Part shown: positions 1 through 11,888 of the stretch, in pieces
How positions within the stretch are numbered: the stretch's first letter is position 1
Layout of the letters: the number at the start of each line of letters is the position of its first letter
Assembly: GCF_042186555.1 (NCBI RefSeq)
Contig: NC_133332.1
Location: 206,673,609-206,737,608, forward strand
From: Aquarana catesbeiana
Lineage: Eukaryota > Chordata > Amphibia > Anura > Ranidae
Direction of reading: 5' to 3'
DNA length: 64,000 bases
The notes under the pieces: generated by a model
What the model saw: only the letters and a program-made list of their open reading frames with translations
What the model was told of the DNA's origin: nothing
The model's database searches: none
Position numbers and translations under genes: made by a program

Positions 1-660
1 TATATATATATACACTGTATCCAGTTTATCTAGATCTCACAGTAGACCGTTCCTGGTGTACGTATTCAAATACACTTTCAGGCAGGCAGGCAGGCAGGCA
101 GGCAAGTAATTCAGTGATTCACAGTGCATTAAATATATATACAGTCGCCTACATATATATATCCACTGCATTCCAGTCTAGCCAAGCCTATATCTGACTG
201 CAGGCCATTGCTGGTGTACGTTTTCAAATACACTTTCAGGCAGGCAGGCAGGCAGGCAAGTGATTCAGTGATCCGCAGTGCATACAATATATATACTGTC
301 TCCTACATATATATCCACTTCATTCTAGTCTAGCCAAGCCTATATCTGACTGCAGGCCATTCCTGGTGTACATTTTCAAATACACTTTCAGGCAGGCAGG
401 TGATTCAGTGATCTGCAGTGCATAATATATATATACAGTCTCCTACATATATATCCACTGCATTCTAGTCTAGCCAAGCCTATACCTGACTATAGGCCGT
501 TCCTGGTGTACGTATTCAAAGATATTTTCAGGCAGACAGGCAGGTGATTCAGTGATCTGCAGTGCATAAAATATATATACAGTCTCCTACATATATATCC
601 ACTGCATTCTAGTGTAGCCAAGCCTATACCTGACTGCAGGCCATTCCTGGTGAAATTTTT
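1..660. repeat. Tandem repeat, ~145-bp unit, about 4.5 copies
   Basis: The block around ctagtctagccaagcc recurs near 175, 318, 467 and 610, giving a period of 141-149 bp. Each unit carries a (CAGG)n tract that varies in length and an AT-rich tatatata stretch. The array ends immediately before the hAT transposase relic, so it is probably the 5' subterminal repeat of that element. The true element end is outside the window. Confidence 0.85.
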
Positions 661-703
661 CTAGTAAACTTCAGGCGGTGTTTTGCTAATCCAATTTTAC
701 AGC

Positions 704-3115
704 ATGTCTGGAAGGCCACCAAGGAAACGCAGATGCTCACAGGCTACTAAAAGAGGGCAAGCAAGCTCTGTGTCTATGTGGCCATGGGGCACACTTGTGC
801 TTTTTTCGATAGCTGGCCGTGTTGAGCCGCAACATGCAGAAGAGTTGGTAAAGTGGATCACAAAGCCGTCCTCATCCTCCTCCAAGACATGTTTGGTTGC
901 CAATGCAGCTGCCAAAGCGGCCTATTCCATCGGCTCAGTGGCATCAGTCACTCCTTCCCTAGCTCCACCATCATGTCCTGAGGAGTCCCCCGAACTGTTT
1001 GACCACAGTATCGGGTACATGCTGCAGGAGGATGAACAGCATTTTGAAGGCTCCGATGATGGTACCCAGGTTGAGGATGAAGGCAGTAACGTGAGCCCAG
1101 AGAGAAGGGGTGCCCAAGAAGGACAAGAAACTGGCAGTCATGCTCCCCCAGCTGCAGCATACTGCCAGGTTTGCTCCAGTGGCGAGGAGGGAGGGGATGA
1201 TGAGGTCACTGACTCTACGTGGGAGCCTAATAGAAGAGAGGAGGAGGAGGAGGCACATCTCGAACGAGGCAGGATGCCCACCAGGGGCCAGCTTAAGGAA
1301 AGCCAACCGACTGAATCACACCGCAGAGCTCCGCATGTGCTGACTCCATGCGTTTTTTCAAAAGTTCTTTGGTGTGGGCCTTTTTTGAGACATGTGCAGC
1401 AGATCGCACTGTTGCTGTTTGCAACATATGTCTGAAGCGTATCAAGCGTGGCCAAAACAGCAGCCGCTTGAGCACCACATGCTTGACCAGACATATGTCG
1501 AGCTCCCATGCAGTCCGTTGGCAAAAGTACTTAAAAGACCCACACCAAAGAACAAGGCGGACCTCTCCTTGCTCCTCATCAGCTGGGATCTCCAACCCAA
1601 CTATACCTTCAGCCCTCTTAGGTGTAGAAATAGGTGTCCCAAGCACTTGCGGGCAATTTGCTAGTGGTACACCTAAATCCGGTTGTAGCAGGCAAATTTC
1701 CCTACCCCAGTTGCTAAACCGTCAAAAGAAATTCGGTCCCAGCCATCCACATGCTCAGCGGCTGAATGCTAGTTTGGCTAAATTGCTAGCACTCCAACTG
1801 CTGCCTTTTCAGCTAGTATACTCTGCCCCCTTTCGAGAATTTGTAGAATGTGCGGTACCTCAGTGGCAGGTTCCCAAATACCAATTTTTTTCTTGGAAGG
1901 CCATTCTGGCTCTCTACCGGCATGTGGAAGGCAATGTCTTAGCCTCGTTGGACAGGGCGGTCAGTGGTAAGGTGCATATTACTGCTGACTCATGGTCCAG
2001 CAGGCATGGACAGGGACGTTACCTTTCTTTTACGGCGCACTGGGTAACCCTGCTGGCAGCTGGGAGGGATGCAGGACAGGGTGCAGTAATGTTAGAGCTT
2101 GTTCCGCCACCAAGCCTCCAAAATGCTGGTAGTGGTGATTCTGCCACACCTCTCTCCTCCACCCCCTCCTCTTCTTCTGCCTCTATGACCTCTTCTGTGC
2201 AGATTTGACCTTGAAACCAGCGGTGCTCCGTAGGCATTCTAGGGGCTACGCAAGCACTCAGGCAAAAAGATGCCATGCGGTGCTTGAGTTGGTCTGCTTA
2301 GGGGACAGGAGCCACACTGGGGCAGAGATTCTGGCAGCTCTGCAGGGGCAGGTTCATGGGTGTTGATGCCACGCCAGCTTCAGGCAGGAATGGTGGTTTG
2401 CGATAATGGCACCAACCTCCTCACCGCCCTCCGACAGGGACACTTGACCCATGTTCCCTGTTTGGCTCACGTCCTTAATTTGGTGGTGCAGCGGTTCTTG
2501 TGCAGGTACCCGGGCTTACAGGATCTCCTGAGGCAGGCCAGGAAAGTTTGTGTGCATTTCTGCCGGTCATATAATGCCAGTGCTCGGCTGGCTGACCTTC
2601 AAAAGGAATGCAACCTGCCCAAGAACTGCCTCATATGTGACATGCTCACCAGTTGGAACTCAACATTGGCAATGCTGCAGCGGCTGCACATGCAGCAGAG
2701 GGCCATCAATGAGATCCTGTGCAAGTATGGCACTAGGACAGGGTCAGGGGAGCTTGGCTTTTTTTCATCACGCCAGTGACTAATGATCAAGGATGCATGC
2801 ACTGTCCTGTCACCATTTGAGGAGGCCATGAGGATGAGCAGTGACAGTGCATGCATCAGTGATACTGTCCCTCTTGTCTTCCTGTTGGAGCACACACTGT
2901 GTGGAATAATGGACAGGGCACTTGAGGCAGAACAGAGGGAGGAAGAGGAGGACTTCCTTACCTCTCAAGGCCCCCTTTATTCAGTGCTGCTGGAGGCTTT
3001 GTAAACGATCACAGAGGGCGCCTGTCCACAGACTCGGTTGATCGGCTCACCTTCATAAAAATGAATCAGTCTTGGATCACCAGCTACCAAGCACCTAATG
3101 CTGATGTAACCGATT
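704..3115 (+). pseudogene. Decayed hAT-family transposase with BED-type zinc finger
   Basis: The transposase of a cut-and-paste DNA transposon, now broken. It probably begins at the ATG at 704 (MSGRPPRKRRC), with a low-complexity acidic region at about 960-1300. A BED-like finger (VCNIC ... TRHMSSSHA) lies at about 1366-1494 in a different frame from the N-terminus. Typical hAT core blocks follow: ITADSWSS near 1980, VVCDNGTNLL and CLAHVLNLVVQ at 2393-2495, and TSWNSTLAML at 2650-2680. The frame changes near 1330 and again between 2208 and 2360, with stops at 2206 and 2777. A conserved-looking C-terminal piece (LSTDSVDRLTFIKMNQSW) is found at about 3024-3080, after an apparent deletion. Family is clear from motif order; the element is inactive. 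Confidence 0.85.
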
Positions 3116-3229
3116 AATTTTTTTATGAATGTGAGATCCCTTGAAGACTGCCTATGCTGATGCTGAGTGACTATCCTGTTATGCTGAGTGACTATCCTAT
3201 TCCTCCTCAATGTTCATGTTGATAGCTTC

Positions 3230-3985
3230 TAAGAACATTTTTAGTTCTGGGCACCACCGCCAGTGCCTAAACCCAATTTTTCTGCCCCTGTTTAACAGGG
3301 GTGTGTAATTACAATTTTTGCTGTAATATTTTGCAGCAAGGCTCATTCCTGCACTTAACTAGAGTATCTGTGAGGGGTTGCAGTGTTGTGGCACCAGCAC
3401 CAGCACCAGCACCTAAAGCCCAATTTTTCTGCCCCTGTTTAACAGGGGCATGTAATTACAATTTTTGATGTAATATTTTACAGCAGGGCTCATTCCTGTG
3501 CTCAACTAGAGTATCTGTGAGGGGTTGCAGTGTTGTGGCACCACCACCGCTGCCTAAGGCCCAATTTTTATGCCCCTGTTTAACAGGGCCACGTAATTAC
3601 AATTTTTGCTGTAATATTTCGCAGCAGGGCACGTTCCTGCACTCAACTAGAGTATCTGTGAGGGGTTGCAGTGTTGTGGCACCAGTGCCTAAAGCCCAAT
3701 TTTTCTGCCCCTGTTTCACAGGGGCGTGTAATTACAATTTTTACTGTAATATTTTGCAGCAGGGCTCGTTCCTGCACTCAACTAGAGTATCTGTGAGGGT
3801 TTGCAGTGTTGTGGCACCAGCACCAGTGCCTAAAGCCCAATTTTTCTGCCCCCGTTTAACAGGAGCGTGTAATTACAATTTTTGCTGTAATATTTCGCAG
3901 CAGGGCATGTTCCTGCGCTCAACTATAGTATCTGTGAGGGGTTGCAGTGTTGTGGCACCAGCACCAGTGAGAAAGTGAGGTGAAA
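3230..3985. repeat. Tandem repeat, ~140-148-bp unit, about 5 copies
   Basis: Units contain gaggggttgcagtgttgtgg and then a cctgtttaacaggg mini-palindrome. Copies start near 3371, 3519, 3658, 3799 and 3940, with a partial copy before the first. The array follows the C-terminal relic of the hAT transposase and is probably its 3' subterminal array. A 153-aa reading frame across it is repeat-derived and not a gene. Confidence 0.85.
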
Positions 3986-4134
3986 TCTTCTGAACAGGGG
4001 CACAGACAGCAAAGCAAATGTTACAGGGGTGATGATAACCCTTCCCTACATTATCCAAAAAGCTTAAAAATAGATTTTTTGGCTGGAGCTACACTTAAAA
4101 AATGTACCTGTTCCAAATTACAAACATATTCAAC

Positions 4135-4619
4135 TTAAAGTGGAGGTCCACCCTGAAAAAAAAAATTGCATAAAAAACACCTAAAAAAATGGAGGAAAAA
4201 AATAAATAAATTTTAACTTACGTGAAATGGCTGTTGCTAGGCAGTCTTCCTAATCTGCCTCTTCCTACGCCGCGGTAATCTTCAGTCTTCTCCTCCCCAC
4301 GTTGTCTTCTGGGGAATGGGGCGCGGTGTGTTATGGGAACTGTGTGTGTCCCACAACACATCGTGTTCCATTCACAAAGCGCTGCGCGACTCGTGCATGC
4401 GCAATAGGAAACGGCCAGTCAAGCCGTAAGACTCCACTGCCTGTTTCCCTTAGTTAGCATGGCGGTGCCGGGACCCGAGAGCCGAGGGACGGGTCGGCCT
4501 CGGGCGGCCGACATCTCGGGCACCCAGGACAGGTAGGTGTGCTTATTTAAAGTCAGCAGCTACAGTGTTTGTAGCTGCTGACTTTAATTTTTTCTTTCCC
4601 AGCTGGAATCCCGCTTTAA
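4135..4619. mobile_element. TTAA-flanked MITE, ~485 bp, piggyBac type
   Basis: The left end reads TTAAAGTGGAGGTCC and the right end, on the reverse strand, TTAAAGCGGGATTCC. Both ends carry TTAA, the target duplication expected of piggyBac-type transposition. The interior is GC-rich and holds a 37-bp palindrome (4550-4586, arms aaagtcagcagctac). No reading frame is present. Similar elements occur at 5329, 29351 and 45216. Confidence 0.7.
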
Positions 4620-5328
4620 GAACAAACCTACAGTCCCTGTCATGTTTGGACCACCTGTATACTGCTGTTTAGAGTATATAGGGCCTGGGGGCCCCACGCC
4701 TTTTCTTTTTTTAAATTAGGGTGCAGGGTTCCCCTTAATATCCATACAAGACCCAAAGGGCCTGGTAATGGGTGGGGGCGTTACCCATGCCGTTTTTCTC
4801 AATAATTTTCATCCATATTGCCGGGACCCGACATTACATTACAGCCGCAAGCAGTTTTAAATGACTTTTATTCCTTTAGAAATGTCATTTTGTGCAGGGA
4901 CTGCTCTAAACACGGAAAACATGCGCCACTTTACAGGCATACTATAGACACCCCCCAGGTACGATATTTAAAGGAATATTTCACTTTTATTTTTTCACTT
5001 TAAGCATCATTAAAATCACTGCTCCCGAAAAAATTGACATTTTTAAAACTTTTTTTTGCATTGATACATGTCCCCTGGGGCAGTACCCGGGTCCCCAAAC
5101 CCTTTTTAGGACAATAACTTATATATTAGCCTTTACAATTCGCACTTTTGATTTCTCAAGTTCGAGTCCCATAGACTTTAACAGTGTTCGAATGTTTGCA
5201 CGAACTTTCGGTCCGTTCGCATGTTCTTGATGCGAACCGAACCAGGGGGTGTTTGGCTCATCCCTACTTGCCAGTAATGTCACATAGTGGCTTGTTAGAC
5301 CTTATGTGATAGCAATGACGTAATAAAG
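4620..5328. repeat. AT-rich interspersed-repeat fragment, no gene
   Basis: No convincing reading frame. The stretch with gggtgcagggttcccctt at 4721 and the block at 5140-5260 (gttcgagtcccatagac, gttcgcatgttcttgatg) match repeat sequence I recognise from ranid frog genomes. I see no intact element ends. Confidence 0.5.
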
Positions 5329-5779
5329 TTAAAGTGGATGTAAACCCTCACATATACCCAGTGAAGTGATCAGCCTCAGATGATACACAGATGAAACAAA
5401 TCTCCCTACATAAGTTTTACATGTACAGTATCTCACAAAAGTGAGTACACTCCTCACATTTGTGTAAATATTTTATTATATCAGTGACAACACTGAAGAA
5501 ATGACACTTTGCAACAATGTAAAGTAGTGAGTGTACAGCTTGTATAACAGTGTAAATTTGCTGTCCCCTCAAAATAACTCAACACACAGCCATTAATGTC
5601 TAAACCGCTGGCAACAAAAGTGAGTGCACCCCTAAGTGAAAAGGGCCCAATTAGTCATTTTCCCTCCCTGGTGTCATGTGACTTGTTAGTGTTACAAGGT
5701 CTAAGGTGTGAATGGGGAGCAGGTGTGTTAAAAATGGTGTCATCGCTCTCACTTTCTCATACTGGTCACTGGAAGTTCA

Positions 5780-7565
5780 ACATGGCACCTCATGGCAAAG
5801 AACTCTGAGGATCAGAAAAATAGAATTGTTGCTCTACATAAAGATGGCCTAGGCTATAAGAAGATTGTCAAGATCCTGAAACTGAGCTGTAGCACAGTGA
5901 CCAAGACCATACAGCGGTTTAACAGGGCAGGTTCCACTCAGAACAGGCCTCACCATGGTCGACCAAAGAAGTTGAGTGCACGTGCTCGGCGTCATATCCA
6001 GAAGTTGTCTTTGGGAAATAGACATGTAGCAAAGTCTTTAGCCTCTTCCAGTCTAATGAGGAGGTCCTCTAAGGCCAAAAATAGCTGACATCCTTCAATA
6101 TGTAGTGGGTTGTGAGGCATAGTGGGTGCAAAGATGGTGAAAGTCATTGGGTGCCAGACACTTGTTAGATGTAAAAGAGGTTCTATTTCTCTTAACAGTC
6201 CTTTTTATATTTTTAGGGAAAAGAAGGTTAGGGCCAGGACACCATTAAGTAGTTGTAGATTCAATTGGCAGACTCCAAGACTTTAATAGGAGGACAGCCG
6301 TGCAGGTAAAGGCTCCAGCAGAGCGCCACATCTGCACATGCAGGAATGCTGTCTCTTATGGCAACAGTCTTTAACAGTTCCTAACTCAAACGTAACAGTT
6401 TCTTCAGCTTCACTACGACTGCTTCTTGTAGTTCTTCAACACTGAGCTCCCGGTCTCTCATTAGACTCACTGATTCACTGACTCTGAATCCCTTGAGCTC
6501 CTCCAATCTTTGCGGTGGTATCTCCCTCAAGCGTCACCCACCCTTCCCTGCTTGGTCCCTAGATTGGCACTCCAGACTCCAAATATATAGATGCTCCCAG
6601 CAGGCCAAGGGATTCAAGAAAACCCCTGCCTATTGGTTGGGATACACCATATACCCATAACCTGACCTTGGGTTGCCCTTCTCATATCTAGTACCACCAA
6701 GTGCCCGGCCACTTAGTGGTAAAAAAGAAAAGTGCAACAAGGCCAAACTTAGGGAGAAGTCAATAAATCTCTATCAATCTACCAGGATAACTACTCCTGG
6801 CAAGTAAATTTGTGGGGAGCTCCCTGCCTAAGCTACAGGGTGCTTCAGACATATGAGTGCTGCCAGCATTGCTGCAGAGGTTGAAGGGGTGGGGGTCAGC
6901 CTGTCAGCGCTCAGACCATACGCCGCCATCAAATTGGTCTGCATGGCTGCTGTCCCAGAAGGAAGCCTCTAGAGATGATGCACAAGAAAGCCCACAAACA
7001 GTTTGCTGAAGAGACCAAGATAAATGTATTTGGTTCAGATGGTGTCAAGCATGTGTCGCAGCAACCAGGTGAGGAGTACAAAGACAAGTGTATCTTGCCT
7101 ACAGTCAAGTATAGTGGTGAGAGTGTTATGGTCTGGGGCTGTATTAGTGCTGCCAGCACTGGGGAGCTACAGTTCATTTAGGGAACCATGAATGCCAATA
7201 TGTACTGTGACATACTGAAGCAGAGCACGATCCCCTCCCTTCGGAGACTGGACCGTAGGCCAGTATTCCAACATAACGACCCCAAACACACCTCCAAGAC
7301 GAACACTGCCTTGCTAAAGAAGCTGAGGGTAAAGGTGATGGACTAGCCAAGCATGTCTCCAGACCTAAACTCTATTGAGCATCTGTGGGGCATCCTCAAA
7401 CTGAAGGTGGAGGAGCGTAAGGTCTCTAACATCCACCAGCTCAGGGATGTCATCATGGAGAAGTGGAAGAGGACTCCAGTGGCAACCTGTGAAGCTCTGG
7501 TGAATTCCATGTCCAAGAGGTTTAAGGCAGTGCTGGAAAATAATGGTGGGCACACAAAATATTGA
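5780..7565 (+). pseudogene. Tc1-type transposase, frameshifted and interrupted
   Basis: DDE transposase of the surrounding Tc1 element. The start at 5780 (MAPHGKEL) runs into a stop after a small deletion near 5806. The next frame (5792-6088) carries the N-terminal helix-turn-helix (KNRIVALHKDGLGYKKIVK ... RPKKLSARARRH). Coding sequence resumes near 6850 after a ~740-bp insertion. The catalytic part shows FGSDGVKHV at about 7030, VFQHNDPKHTS at about 7265 and SPDLNSIEHLWG at 7356-7391, covering all three acidic positions. In-frame stops lie at about 7179 and at 7346-7348, where a tag replaces an expected tgg. It cannot make a functional enzyme. Confidence 0.85.
6101..6837. mobile_element. Candidate solo LTR or other insertion in the Tc1 gene
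   Basis: About 740 bp of unrelated sequence splits the Tc1 transposase. It starts TGTAGTGG, ends AGCTACA, and has AATAAA near 6760, so it could be a solo LTR with TG...CA ends. I could not find a matching 4-6-bp duplication at the junctions, so the exact ends and class are uncertain. No protein is recognised in it. Confidence 0.4.
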
Positions 7566-7617
7566 CACTTTGGGGCCAATTTGGACATTTTCACTTAGGG
7601 GTATATTCACTTTTGTG

Positions 7618-8222
7618 GGGAAAAAAAATAGCAAATAAAGAAAAAATAATATAGCATATACACTTGCGACACAAGTCATATTGTGGTTGAATGTTATTAC
7701 CACTTCAGCCCCGGAAGAATTGGCCCCTCAATGACCAGGAAAAATAAATAAGGAAAAACAAAAAAGGCCACATAGTATAATAAAATGACCCCACTGCCGC
7801 CATTTTATCTACATAGCGCTGTTTTTATTCATCTTCATGTGAGTGTATTTTCTCTTTTAATAAATTGGTATACAATTATACAGAGTTAAACTATGTGGCC
7901 TTTTTTGTTTTTCCTTATTTGATTTAACCACCTTCCACTGTGGGCATCACCCTCGAGGGACGTATCGGTCTACAGATCATCTGATGAATATTCCATTAAC
8001 CGTTTACCCATCGAGCTTGTTTGACCCAATTGAACGTACGTTTCTTTGGGTTCAAACGCTCCGGTAAGCCTCCCTATTGTCGGTGGTGGTGTTCCTTCTA
8101 TTTAAGATGTCACGTGCACATTGATCTATTTATGAAGTTTTATTTTTATTGAGGACTGTCAATACCATATACGAGTCACCAATTCACTGAGGTCTTTACC
8201 TTTTTTGGATGTAATTTTTTGT
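7618..8222. repeat. Repeat-derived, first arm of a large inverted repeat
   Basis: After a short AT-rich join, 7670-7735 carries a piggyBac-type terminal sequence (accacttcagccccgg). From 7745 a segment begins (aaggaaaaacaaaaaaggcc) that reappears inverted at about 9371-9775. It contains an AATAAA-like ttttaataaattgg at 7856. No gene is recognised. Confidence 0.6.
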
Positions 8223-8690
8223 CTATCTGAGGATGTAACGGTCTTCTATGGTCATTGTAATTGCTATATCAGCGCTACACTTATTTTTATCCTCTGATTT
8301 ATGCATATATCCTATTGGCCGTGTCAGCTGCTTATTCTCTTTGGGCAGCGCAGAATTATTTGTTATATCTTGCATGGTTATATGTGGAATTACAACCCAA
8401 AATACATTCTGCTGCTTCTCCTGAGTATGGGGATACCTCATGTGTGAGCCTAGCCACGTACAGGCCCCCGAAAACCAATCATCGCCTTCAGGCATTCTAA
8501 GGGTGTAAAATGGTGATTTCACTTCCTGACTACCTATCACAGTTTTGGAGTCCATGAAATGTCAAGATAACACAACCCCCCCCCCCCCCCTCTCCAAATG
8601 ACCCCATTTTGGAAGGAAGACACTTCAAGCTATTTGCTGAGAGACATATTGAGTCCATGGAATATTTTATATTTTGCCACAAGTTTCGGT
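8223..8690. repeat. Direct duplication, copy 1 (partner 9943-10410)
   Basis: The segment starting tctgaggatgtaacgg recurs at 9943 with few differences. It holds blocks (cttctcctgagtatgggga, cctatcacagttt) that belong to the ~385-bp unit array of the piggyBac-type elements. No reading frame of interest is present. Confidence 0.8.
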
Positions 8691-9370
8691 TACAAGTCAT
8701 ATTGTAATTGAATGTTATTACCACTTCAGCCCCGGAAGAATTGGCCCCTCGATGACCAGAGCACTTTTTGCAATTTGGCACTGCGCTGCTTTAACTGGTA
8801 ACTGCACGGTCATGCAATGATGTACCCAAACTAAATTTGCACCCTTTTTTCCCACAATTAGAGCTTTTTTTCAATGGTATTTGATTGCTTCTGTGATTTT
8901 TATTTTTGCAATATAAACGGAAAAAGACCGAAAATTTTGAAAAAAAAAAGATGTTTTCTAGTTTTTGTTATTAAAACAATCCAATAAACTCAATTTTAGT
9001 CATACATTTAGGCCAAAATGTATTCGGCCACATGTCTTTGGTAAAAAAAAAATGTCAATAAGTTTATATTTATTGGTTTGCGCAAAAGTTATAGCGTCTA
9101 CAAACTAGGGTACATTTTCTGGAATTTACGCAGCTTTTAGTTTATCACTGCCTATCTCATTTATTGAGGTGCTAAAATGGCAGGACAGTACAAACCCCCC
9201 CAAATTACTCCATTGGAAAGTAGACACCCAAGGAAATTGCTGAGAGGCATGTTGAGCCTATTGAATATTTAATTTTTTTGTCACAAGTGATTGAAAAATG
9301 ACAAAAAAAAAAATTACACAAAGTTGTCACTAAATGATATATTGCTCACACATGCCATGGTTATATGTGG
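8691..9370. repeat. Terminal part of a piggyBac-type non-autonomous element
   Basis: 8715-9370 runs parallel to 22354-22985, beginning with accacttcagccccggaag and continuing through gtcatgcaatgatgtaccc and gcaaaagttatagcgtctac. It is therefore another, older copy of the left end of the giant element at 22358. It is non-coding. Confidence 0.75.
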
Positions 9371-9942
9371 ACAAAAATAAGTGTAGCGCTGATATATAAA
9401 TGACAATGACCATAGAAGACCGTTACATCCTCAGATAGACAAAAAATTACATCCAAAAAGGTAAAGTCCTCAGTGAATTGGTGACTTGTATATGGTATTG
9501 ACAGTCCTCAATAAAAATAAAACTTCATAAATAGATCAGTGTGCATGTGACATCTTAAATAGAAGGAACACCACCACCGACAATAGGGAGGCTTACCGGA
9601 GCGTTTGAACCCAAAGAAACGTACGTTCAATTGGGTCAAACAAGCTTGATGGGTAAACGGTTGATGGAATATTCATCAGATGATCTGTAGACCGATATGT
9701 CCCTCGGGGATGATGCCCACAGTGGAAGGTGGTTAAATCAAATAAGGAAAAACAAAAAAGGCCACATAGTGTAATAAAATGGCGGCAGTGGGGTCCTACC
9801 CAAGGGTAGGACCCCACTGCCGCCATTTTATCTACACAGCGCTGTTTTTTTTCATCTTCATGTGAGTGTATTTTCTCTTTTAATAAATTGGTATACATTT
9901 ATACGGAGTTACACTATGTGGCCTTTTTTGTTTTTCCTTATC
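9371..9942. repeat. Inverted copy of 7745-8290 with a central perfect hairpin
   Basis: Read on the reverse strand, 9371-9775 reproduces 7745-8290 (for example tctgaggatgtaacggtctt and gtttgacccaattgaacgta). The perfect hairpin described next lies at its edge. Confidence 0.8.
9775..9830. repeat. Perfect hairpin, ~27-bp stem, 2-nt loop
   Basis: The stem aaaatggcggcagtggggtc... at 9775-9801 is followed by the loop aa (9802-9803) and the exact reverse complement at 9804-9830. It sits inside a wider inverted repeat (9753-9774 against 9909-9930). Confidence 0.9.
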
Positions 9943-10410
9943 TGAGGATGTAACGGACTTCTATAGTCATTGTAACTGCTATATCAGCGCTACACTTATT
10001 TTTATCCTCTTATTTATGCATATATCCTATTGGCCATGTCAGCTGCTTATTCTCTTTGGGCAGCGCAGAATTATTTGTTATATCTTGCATGGTTATATGT
10101 GGAATTACAACCCAAAATATATTCTGCTGCTTCTCCTGAGTATGGGGATACCTCATGTGTGAGCCTAGCCATGTACAGGCCCCCAAAAACCAATCACCAC
10201 CTTCAGGCATTCTAAGGGTGTAAAATGGTGATTTCACTTCCTGACTACCTATCACAGTTTCGGAGTCTATGAAATGTCAAGATAACACAACCCCCAACCC
10301 CCCCCCCAAAGACCCTATTTTGGAAGGAAGACACTTCAAGATATTTGCTGAGAGGCATATTGAGTCCATGGAATATTTTATATTTTGCCACAAGTTTCGG
10401 GAAAATGTAA
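9943..10410. repeat. Direct duplication, copy 2 (partner 8223-8690)
   Basis: This is the second copy of the block starting tctgaggatgtaacgg, displaced by 1,720 bp from the first. Its right side passes into the ~385-bp unit array. Confidence 0.8.
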
Positions 10411-11888
10411 TTTTTTCTTTCTTTCTTTATTTACACAAAGTTGTCACTAAATGATACATTGTTCAAACATGGCATTGTTATATTTGGAATTACACCCCAA
10501 AATACATTCTGCCGCTTCTCCTGAGTATGGGAATACCACATGTGTGGGACTTTTTGGTAGTCTAACCGCATACAGGACCCGAAAACCAATCACCACCTTC
10601 AGGCTTTCTAAAGCCTCATAAACACGATCGGACTTCCATCGGACTTTTCCCTGAATGGGCGTTGGCCGTGAACTTGTTCTGCATACACACAGCAGAACAT
10701 TTTCAGCCAACTTTCACCAAATCACGTGATTTTTCAGCTCTTTACTGCCACCCTTTGGGCAACTTCTGCTATTGTTGGCTGATGTTTAGCATTGGTTCTG
10801 AGCATGCAACAACAGTTGTCCGATGGAGCATACAAACGTTTGGATTGTCCGATAAAACAGGTCCGTCAGACCGTTGTTGTCAAAAAGTTTGATCGTGTGC
10901 ATGGGCCTTTAGGGTGTAAATTTTTGATTTCACTCCTCACTGTCTATCACAGTTTTGAAGGCCATGAAATGCCCAGATAGCACAAAACCCCCACAAATGA
11001 CCCAATTTTGGAAAGTAGACACAAGCTATTTGCGGAGAGGCATGTTGAGTATTTTGCAGATCTCGCATTTTGACACAAAGTTTTGAAAATTGAAAAAAGA
11101 AAAAAGAATACATTTTACTTTTTTTCTTCATTTTCAAAAACAAATGAGAGCTGCAAAATACTCACCATGCCTCTTATCAAATACCTTGGGGTGTCTACTT
11201 TCCAAAATGGGGTCATTTTTTTGGGGGGGGGTTGTGCTATCTGGACATTTTATGGCCTCCGTGACTGTTATAGGTGGTGAGGAGTAAAATCACAATTTTA
11301 CGCCTTCAGAAAGCCTGAAGGTGGTGCTTGGTTTTTGGGATCCTGTACGCGGCTAGGCTCCCAAAAAGTATCACACATGTGGTATCCCCAAACTCAGGAG
11401 AAGCAGCAGAATTCATTTTAGTGTGTAATTCCACATATAACCATGCCATGTTTGAACAATATATCATTCAGTGACAACTTTGTGTAAAAAAATAAAACAT
11501 TTTAATTTTCCCGAAATTTGTGACAAAATATAAAATATTCCATGGACACAACATGCCTCTCAGCAAATAGCTTGAAGTGTCTACTTTCCAAAATGGGGTA
11601 ATTTTTGCGGGGGATTTGTGCTATCTTGACATTTCATGGCCTCCGAAACTGTGATAGGTAGCGAGGAATTGAAATCACCATTTTATGCCCTTAGAAAGCC
11701 TGAAGGCTGTGATTGGTTTTCAGGGACCTGTACACGGCTAGGCTCCCAAAAAGTCTCACACATGTGGTATCCCCGTACCCATGAGAAGCAGCAGAATGTA
11801 TTTTGGGGTGTACATATGCCCATGGAAAAAAATGTTCCATGGACTCAACATGCCTATCAGCAAATAGCTTGGGGTGTCTACTTGACAG
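10411..11888. repeat. Fold-back array of ~385-bp units, cut off by the gypsy element
   Basis: Forward units (cacagttttgaaggccatg, gaaagtagacacaagc) run to about 11090. Inverted units (tgtctactttccaaaatggg) then run to 11888, so the array folds on an axis near 11100. A non-repeat piece at 10610-10910 interrupts it. The array stops in mid-unit at ttggggtgtctactt, where gypsy integrase sequence begins. The same architecture is seen at 22990-24290. Confidence 0.75.

Noticed and set aside
3517..3978. 153-codon repeat protein
   Set aside because: The frame follows tandem DNA repeats whose unit length happens to keep the frame; no start context or known domain.
7960..8000. ctgatgaatattcc as a hammerhead core
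   Set aside because: The CTGATGA box is not followed by a stem II and GAAA.
9590..9690. gaaacgtacgttc on the minus strand as a hammerhead core near 9620
   Set aside because: No CTGANGA box at the required distance and no stem II; the similarity is limited to the GAAAC block.
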